Assembly (NCBI GenBank): GCA_005800795.1
Contig: SYEN01000276.1
Span: forward strand, 1-9,494
Origin: Burkholderiales bacterium
GTDB lineage: Bacteria; Pseudomonadota; Gammaproteobacteria; Burkholderiales; SG8-41
Length of the DNA: 9,494 bases
Direction of reading: 5' to 3'
Both the position numbers and the translations under genes were made by a program. Of this stretch, positions 5,169-9,494 are shown piece by piece (the stretch's first letter is position 1; each line of letters starts with the position of its first letter). Under the pieces are notes generated by a model. The model saw only the letters and a program-made list of their open reading frames with translations, was not told where the DNA came from and made no database searches.

Positions 5169-6704
5169 GTGAAAATTACGCCGGTTTTACTGCTCATCCT
5201 GGATGGTTTCGGCCACCGCGAGGAATGCGACCACAACGCGATTTGCCAGGCGCGCAAGCCGCACTGGAATTTTTTGTGGAACAAACACGCGCACACCGTC
5301 ATCGACGCTTCCGAAAAAATGGTGGGCCTGCCAACAGGCCAGATGGGCAACTCGGAAGTCGGACACATGAACATCGGCGCGGGCCGCGTCGTGTATCAGG
5401 ATTACACCAAAATCGAACACGCGATTGAAACCGGCGAGTTCAGCACGAACCCGGTGATGGTGAAAGCGATTGCGGTGGGTAAAACCAATGCGCTGCATGT
5501 ACTGGGCCTGCTGTCGCCCGGCGGCGTGCACAGTCACGAATCGCAAATCCTCGAGTTGGTCGAGATGGCCGCGAAGGCGGGCGTAAAAAATCTTTACGTG
5601 CACGCGTTTCTTGATGGCCGCGACACGCCGCCGAAAAGTGCCGAGCCGTCGCTTACTGCGTTGCAGAAAAAGCTGGATGCGCTGCGCGCCGGGCGTATCG
5701 CCTCGGTTACCGGACGCTACTACGCGATGGATCGCGACAAACGCTGGGAACGCGTGCAGCCCGCTTACGACGTGATTACGCAGGGCAAAGCGGAATTCTG
5801 GGCGGCGAGCGCAGCCGATGCGTACGTGCTGGCCGACGTGCGCAACGAGACCGATGAATTCATCAAACCCACCGCCATCGTGCCGCCGGGCAGCAAACCC
5901 GTGCGCATGAACGACGGCGACGCGGTGGTGTTCATGAACTTCCGCGCGGACCGTGCGCGGCAGCTGACCAATGCATTAACGGATGCCCGGTTCAGTGGCT
6001 TCGCACGCGAACACACACCCAAGCTTGGTTATTACTGCACGCTCACCACCTACGGCGAAGATTTCACGCACTTGCCGGCAGCCTATCCGCCACAGAACAT
6101 CAGCAACGGCTTTGGTGAATATCTCGCCACGCGCGGGTTGAAACAACTGCGCATCGCCGAAACGGAAAAGTACGCGCACGTCACGTATTTCTTCAACGGT
6201 GGTGTCGAAACGCCTTACGCGGGCGAAGAGCGCGTGATGGTGCCGTCACCGAAAGTCGCCACTTATGATCTGCAGCCGGAAATGAGCGCGCGCGAAGTCA
6301 CCGACAAACTCGTCGCGGCGATTCAAGGCAAACAATTCGACGCCATTGTGTGCAACTACGCCAACGGCGACATGGTGGGCCACACCGGCGATCTTGCCGC
6401 GGCCACGCGCGCGATTGAAACGCTGGATGATTGCATCGGCCGCGCGGTCGAGGCCATGCAAGCCATCGGCGGCGAAGTGCTGATCACCGCTGACCATGGC
6501 AACGCTGAAACCATGCACGACACGGAAGCCAACCAGCCGCACACCGCGCTCACGCTGAATCTGGTGCCGCTGCTCTACATCGGTCGCAAGGCGCGCGCGG
6601 CGAACGGCGGCGCGCTGCAGGATGTCGCGCCCACATTGCTCAAAATGATGGGCCTGCCGCAGCCGGCGGAAATGACCGGCAAGCCGCTGCTGGAATTTGT
6701 GTGA
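5169..6704 (+). CDS. gpmI: 2,3-bisphosphoglycerate-independent phosphoglycerate mutase
   Basis: This cytosolic manganese enzyme interconverts 3- and 2-phosphoglycerate in glycolysis and gluconeogenesis. From the GTG at 5169 it has 511 residues, the family's usual size. Motifs are LLILDGFG with metal-binding Asp12, GQMGNSEVGHMNIG with catalytic Ser62, SPGGVHSHE with His123, FLDGRDTPP, GRYYAMDRDKRW, FMNFRADRARQL, ETEKYAHVTYFFNGG, YANGDMVGHTG and ITADHGNAE. The frame is open from an ATG at 5127 (525 residues), but the GTG start puts Asp12, Ser62 and His123 at the same numbers as in the Geobacillus enzyme. The 14 extra codons are also unusually AT-rich at third positions. Neither start has a clear ribosome binding site. 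One oddity is that the usual HTAHT block near the C-terminus reads HTALT. The stop overlaps the next start (GTGA), so the next gene is probably translationally coupled. Confidence 0.95.
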   Translation: MKITPVLLLILDGFGHREECDHNAICQARKPHWNFLWNKHAHTVIDASEKMVGLPTGQMGNSEVGHMNIGAGRVVYQDYTKIEHAIETGEFSTNPVMVKAIAVGKTNALHVLGLLSPGGVHSHESQILELVEMAAKAGVKNLYVHAFLDGRDTPPKSAEPSLTALQKKLDALRAGRIASVTGRYYAMDRDKRWERVQPAYDVITQGKAEFWAASAADAYVLADVRNETDEFIKPTAIVPPGSKPVRMNDGDAVVFMNFRADRARQLTNALTDARFSGFAREHTPKLGYYCTLTTYGEDFTHLPAAYPPQNISNGFGEYLATRGLKQLRIAETEKYAHVTYFFNGGVETPYAGEERVMVPSPKVATYDLQPEMSAREVTDKLVAAIQGKQFDAIVCNYANGDMVGHTGDLAAATRAIETLDDCIGRAVEAMQAIGGEVLITADHGNAETMHDTEANQPHTALTLNLVPLLYIGRKARAANGGALQDVAPTLLKMMGLPQPAEMTGKPLLEFV

Positions 6705-7975
6705 ATCGTTACGCGGACGTGGTCAATTATAAGCATCTGTTTTTATTAAGTATTTTAACTGCTCTTACGGCAAGCATTCCAGCGCTGGCTGCGACGCCGA
6801 ACGCGGGCGCGGCCAAAGAAGAATTGCAACAACTGCGCAGCCGCATCGACGCACTGCAAAAACAGATGGCGGGCGCCGAAGTCTCGCGCAACGAAGCGGC
6901 CGATGCGCTGCGCGAATCGGAGCGCGCCATTTCAGAAGCCAACCGTGATCTCGCCGAGCTGGATAAATCGTCCGCTGCAGTCAGCCAGCGTGGAGAGGCC
7001 CTGCGCGGCGAAACACGCAAGGCCTCCGATTCGCTTGAGGTGCATCAGAAAAATCTCGCGCGCCTGTTGCACGCCCAGCATGTGCGCCACGGCGGCAGTC
7101 CGCCGGACGCGATACGCCTGCTGCTGACCGGCGAAAACCCCAACGACCTCGCGCGTGATCTGCACTACCTGGGCTACGTTTCGCGCACCCACGCCGATGC
7201 CATACGCGGCATGCGCGAGAGCATGGCGCAACTGAAAGCGCTGGCGGAAGAAGCCGCTGCCAAAGCCGCCGAACTCGCCGCCATCAGCGCGGAGCAAAAC
7301 AATCAACGCAAACGGCTGGAAGCCGAAAAAGCCAACCGCGCTGAAGTGGTCACACGCCTGTCGCGCGACATTTCGCGTCAGCGCAACGAAATCGGCGCCA
7401 TGCAGCGCAATGAGTCGCGGCTTACCCATCTGATTGAGCAACTGGCAAAAGTCATCACGCGCACGCCTGCACCGGCGCGGCCCGCCCCGGCGGCGCCCAA
7501 CCCCGCCACCCCTGCCACCCCTGCAACGGCGCGCCAGCGTAATGAGCGCGTGCCGGAACCGTCTGTCGTGGCTCAGGCATTTTCAAGGCTGCGCGGGCAA
7601 CTCGCGCTGCCTGTGCGAGGGGAACTAAGTGGGCGGTTTGGCAGTCCACGCAGTGACGGTGGTTCGACCTGGAAAGGCGTTTTCGTGGCCGCCAAAGCCG
7701 GCGAAGCGGTGCGGGCGGTGGCAGCGGGGCGGGTGGTCTATGCCGATTGGCTCAGGGGCTTTGGAAATCTGCTGATTATTGACCATGGCGAGAGTTACAT
7801 GAGCCTTTATGGTTATAACGAAACCCTGCTAAAACGCGTCGGTGACGACATCGGTGGCGGGGAAGCGTTCGCCACCGTCGGCAATAGCGGCGGCGGTGAG
7901 GATTCAGGTTTATACTTTGAGCTGCGTCATCAGGGTAAGCCCTTTGACCCGTTGTCGTGGGTGCGGGGCAGATAG
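6701..7975 (+). CDS. envC: EnvC-like murein hydrolase activator with degenerate LytM domain
   Basis: EnvC-type proteins act in the periplasm and activate cell-wall amidases during septum splitting. The 424 residues comprise a signal peptide (about 1-31, ending in PALA), two long coiled-coil stretches (about 36-118 and 160-250), a Pro/Ala-rich linker (about 255-278) and a C-terminal LytM/M23 domain (about 300-424). The metal ligands of active M23 peptidases are missing: STWKGVFVAA replaces the HxGxDxA block, SLYGYNETL replaces the YxHL-type block, and LYFELR replaces LHFELR. This is the state seen in EnvC, so I infer an amidase activator rather than a peptidase. The GTG start at 6701 overlaps the gpmI stop by 4 bases; GTG at 6719 would give a shorter signal peptide and is also possible. 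Position after gpmI matches E. coli gpmM-envC. The signal-peptide codons contain a copy of the dispersed AT-rich motif. Confidence 0.9.
   Translation: MNRYADVVNYKHLFLLSILTALTASIPALAATPNAGAAKEELQQLRSRIDALQKQMAGAEVSRNEAADALRESERAISEANRDLAELDKSSAAVSQRGEALRGETRKASDSLEVHQKNLARLLHAQHVRHGGSPPDAIRLLLTGENPNDLARDLHYLGYVSRTHADAIRGMRESMAQLKALAEEAAAKAAELAAISAEQNNQRKRLEAEKANRAEVVTRLSRDISRQRNEIGAMQRNESRLTHLIEQLAKVITRTPAPARPAPAAPNPATPATPATARQRNERVPEPSVVAQAFSRLRGQLALPVRGELSGRFGSPRSDGGSTWKGVFVAAKAGEAVRAVAAGRVVYADWLRGFGNLLIIDHGESYMSLYGYNETLLKRVGDDIGGGEAFATVGNSGGGEDSGLYFELRHQGKPFDPLSWVRGR
6731..6747 (+). repeat. Dispersed AT-rich motif, copy 4 (inside the EnvC-like gene)
   Basis: AAGCATCTGTTTTTATT, followed at 17-bp spacing by AAGTATTT (6748-6755). 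It differs from copy 2 at two positions. It encodes KHLFLLSIL of the signal peptide, so here the motif is coding. Confidence 0.55.
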
Positions 7976-8022
7976 CAAGTAGCACGTCGGCAAGAATTTC
8001 AGGCATTGCAGTGTTTTTAACC

Positions 8023-8026
8023 GGAG
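8023..8026 (+). promoter_or_regulatory. Shine-Dalgarno GGAG for ctpA
   Basis: GGAG is followed by a 6-base spacer and the ATG at 8033. It fixes the start of the S41 protease. The 57-base gap after the EnvC-like stop shows no hairpin terminator, so ctpA is probably in the same transcript. Confidence 0.65.
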
Positions 8027-8032
8027 CGGTCC

Positions 8033-9490
8033 ATGCGTAACAAACTGGGGCAAATCGGCCTCGTCATCGGCGGCATAGTTATTGGCGTCGCCATCAGTCT
8101 TAATTTTTCGGCGGTGGCGCAACGCGAAAGCGCGTCGCGCCAGCAGTTGCCGCTGCCGGTCGAGGAGTTGCGCGCGTTCACCGAGGTGTTCGGTCGCGTC
8201 AAGCAGGATTACGTCGAACCGGTCGAAGACAAAAAGCTCATCACCGAAGCCATCAACGGCATGTTGACAGGCCTTGATCCGCATTCGGCCTATCTCGATC
8301 AGGAAGCGTTCAAGGACATGCAGGTCGGCACGCAGGGGGAGTTCGGCGGGCTGGGAATCGAGGTCGGAATGGAAGACGGTTTCGTGAAGGTGATTTCGCC
8401 CATCGACGACACGCCGGCCTCTCGCGCGGGTGTGATGGCGGGTGACCTCATCGTCAAACTCGACGACAACTCGGTGAAAGGCATGACGCTGAACGATGCC
8501 GTCAAACAGATGCGCGGCCGCCCCAACACCAGCATCCGCCTCACTATCGTGCGTAAAGGCGAGCCCAACCCGATCGAGATCGTGCTGACGCGCGCGGTAA
8601 TCAAGATTCAAAGCGTGAAGGCCACCACACTGGAGCCAGGATACGCATACTTCCGTGTCACACAGTTTCAGGAAGGCACCGGCGAACTGCTCGCCAACGC
8701 CATTGCCACGCATGTCAAAGGGCCGATGAAAGGCATGATCCTCGATTTGCGCAACGATCCGGGCGGATTGTTGAATAGCGCGGTGGCGGTGACGGCCACG
8801 TTCATCGAACAGGGAAAACTGGTGGTGTACACCGACGGGCGTGCCGAAGATTCGAAGATGCGTCTGAACGCCACGCCTGAACATTATCTGCGCGGCCGCA
8901 ACCGTAACGATTACCTTGCCAAGCTACCGCCCGAAATCAAAAAATTGCCGATGGTGGTGCTGGTTAACGGTGGTTCAGCCTCAGCCTCCGAAATTGTCGC
9001 AGGCGCGTTGCAAGATTATGGCCGCGCAGTGATCATGGGCCAGCAGACGTTCGGCAAGGGCTCGGTGCAAACCATATTGCCGCTGGGCAACAACACCGCG
9101 ATCAAGCTCACCACCGCGCGCTACTATACGCCGAACGGACGCTCGATCCAGGCGAAGGGCATTTCGCCGGACATTCCGCTGGAAAGTGCCATCGACAAGA
9201 ACGCCAGCCTGCGGCTGCGCGAAGCGGATCTTTCCAAACACCTGGACGACGGCAAGCCTGCTGCCACTGCGCCAGAATCCAAAGGTGGCAAAGACAGCAA
9301 GGAAGTGGAGAAAACCAAGGCGCTTGCCGCCGCACGCGCAAAGTACAATTTCTCCCCGAACGCGCGGCCTGAAATCGACCCGAAAGAATTGCGTCTCGAG
9401 CCCGGTCAGGTGGTGTCGCCGAAAGACTACGAGCTGAATCAGGCGATGGCGTTCCTGAAATCGCGCGGCACGGGCGCAGGAGCGAATTAA
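8033..9490 (+). CDS. ctpA: C-terminal processing peptidase, S41 family
   Basis: This is a periplasmic serine protease of 485 residues that trims or degrades exported proteins from their C-termini. The N-terminus is a signal peptide or membrane anchor (about 7-29). A helical region with FGRVKQDYVEP and GMLTGLDPHSAYLD (77-89) is typical of CtpA. A PDZ domain follows at about 103-185 (FGGLGIEVG, then DTPASRAGVMAGDLIVKLDD). The catalytic core has GMILDLRNDPGGLL (234-247), the nucleophile in NGGSASASE with Ser317, and the general-base Lys342 in TFGKGSVQT, so the Ser/Lys dyad is intact. YTPNGRSIQAKGISPDI closes the core. The C-terminal tail (about 395-485) is charged and low-complexity in its first half. 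The gene follows the EnvC-like gene by 57 bases. The TAA stop lies 4 bases before the window ends, so its terminator is outside. Confidence 0.95.
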   Translation: MRNKLGQIGLVIGGIVIGVAISLNFSAVAQRESASRQQLPLPVEELRAFTEVFGRVKQDYVEPVEDKKLITEAINGMLTGLDPHSAYLDQEAFKDMQVGTQGEFGGLGIEVGMEDGFVKVISPIDDTPASRAGVMAGDLIVKLDDNSVKGMTLNDAVKQMRGRPNTSIRLTIVRKGEPNPIEIVLTRAVIKIQSVKATTLEPGYAYFRVTQFQEGTGELLANAIATHVKGPMKGMILDLRNDPGGLLNSAVAVTATFIEQGKLVVYTDGRAEDSKMRLNATPEHYLRGRNRNDYLAKLPPEIKKLPMVVLVNGGSASASEIVAGALQDYGRAVIMGQQTFGKGSVQTILPLGNNTAIKLTTARYYTPNGRSIQAKGISPDIPLESAIDKNASLRLREADLSKHLDDGKPAATAPESKGGKDSKEVEKTKALAAARAKYNFSPNARPEIDPKELRLEPGQVVSPKDYELNQAMAFLKSRGTGAGAN

Positions 9491-9494
9491 TAAA

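Noticed and set aside
7470..7540. Short Pro/Ala/Thr codon repeats in the EnvC-like gene as a repeat array
   Set aside because: These are low-complexity linker codons between the coiled coil and the LytM domain, with no regular repeat unit or spacer structure.
7910..8884. Long - strand open frame (324 codons) opposite ctpA
   Set aside because: It is antisense to the PDZ and core region of the S41 protease; its composition (His/Arg/Asp-rich) is typical of a shadow frame in GC-rich DNA.
1..9494. tRNA or rRNA genes, CRISPR arrays, insertion sequences, phage genes
   Set aside because: I found no cloverleaf-like sequence, regular repeat-spacer array, transposase motif or terminal inverted repeats in either strand.

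Overview
The window looks like a chromosomal stretch of a Proteobacterium, most likely a betaproteobacterium. The reasons are a GC-rich, housekeeping-dense backbone, a PEP-CTERM surface protein, and the gene neighbourhood rhodanese / glutaredoxin / secB / gpsA facing gpmI / envC-like / ctpA. Escherichia coli has a recognisably related cluster (yibN-grxC-secB-gpsA next to gpmM-envC). The lineage call is inference; there is no rRNA or other marker here.

Layout: (1) 1-1260 is an AT-richer block with a leader region and one PEP-CTERM protein gene on the + strand, closed by a hairpin. (2) 1275-5078 is a compact six-gene run on the - strand. Read from its promoter it is a membrane-anchored rhodanese, a glutaredoxin, the SecB chaperone, a periplasmic SH3-type protein, GpsA and a tandem hot-dog protein. 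(3) A short divergent promoter region at about 5079-5168 separates it from the + strand run. (4) The + strand run is gpmI, an EnvC-like factor with a degenerate LytM domain that overlaps gpmI by 4 bp, and a CtpA-type S41 protease whose stop lies 4 bases before the window end.

The most striking object is the glutaredoxin at 4337-4594 on the - strand. Conventional translation breaks it, because codon 12, the first cysteine of the CPYC active site, is TGA. The rest of the frame is an intact 85-residue glutaredoxin. Directly after the TGA lies a hairpin with a perfect 8-bp upper stem, a GGA loop, a 2-nt bulge and a 4-bp lower stem. Its loop starts 17 nt after the TGA. Position, geometry and loop all fit a bacterial SECIS element, so this is best read as a selenocysteine (UPYC) glutaredoxin encoded inside an otherwise ordinary secB operon. 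The selenocysteine machinery (selA, selB, selC, selD) is not in this window.

A second unexplained pattern is a dispersed AT-rich 17-bp motif (AAGTATTTGTTTTTATT and variants). It occurs four times, at 71, 2250, 4616 and 6731, always in the same orientation and mostly at gene junctions. The last copy lies inside the signal-peptide codons of the EnvC-like gene.

Functionally the window combines envelope biogenesis (SecB export, amidase activation, periplasmic proteolysis, phospholipid precursor supply by GpsA), glycolysis (GpmI) and thiol/selenol redox chemistry (glutaredoxin, rhodanese).
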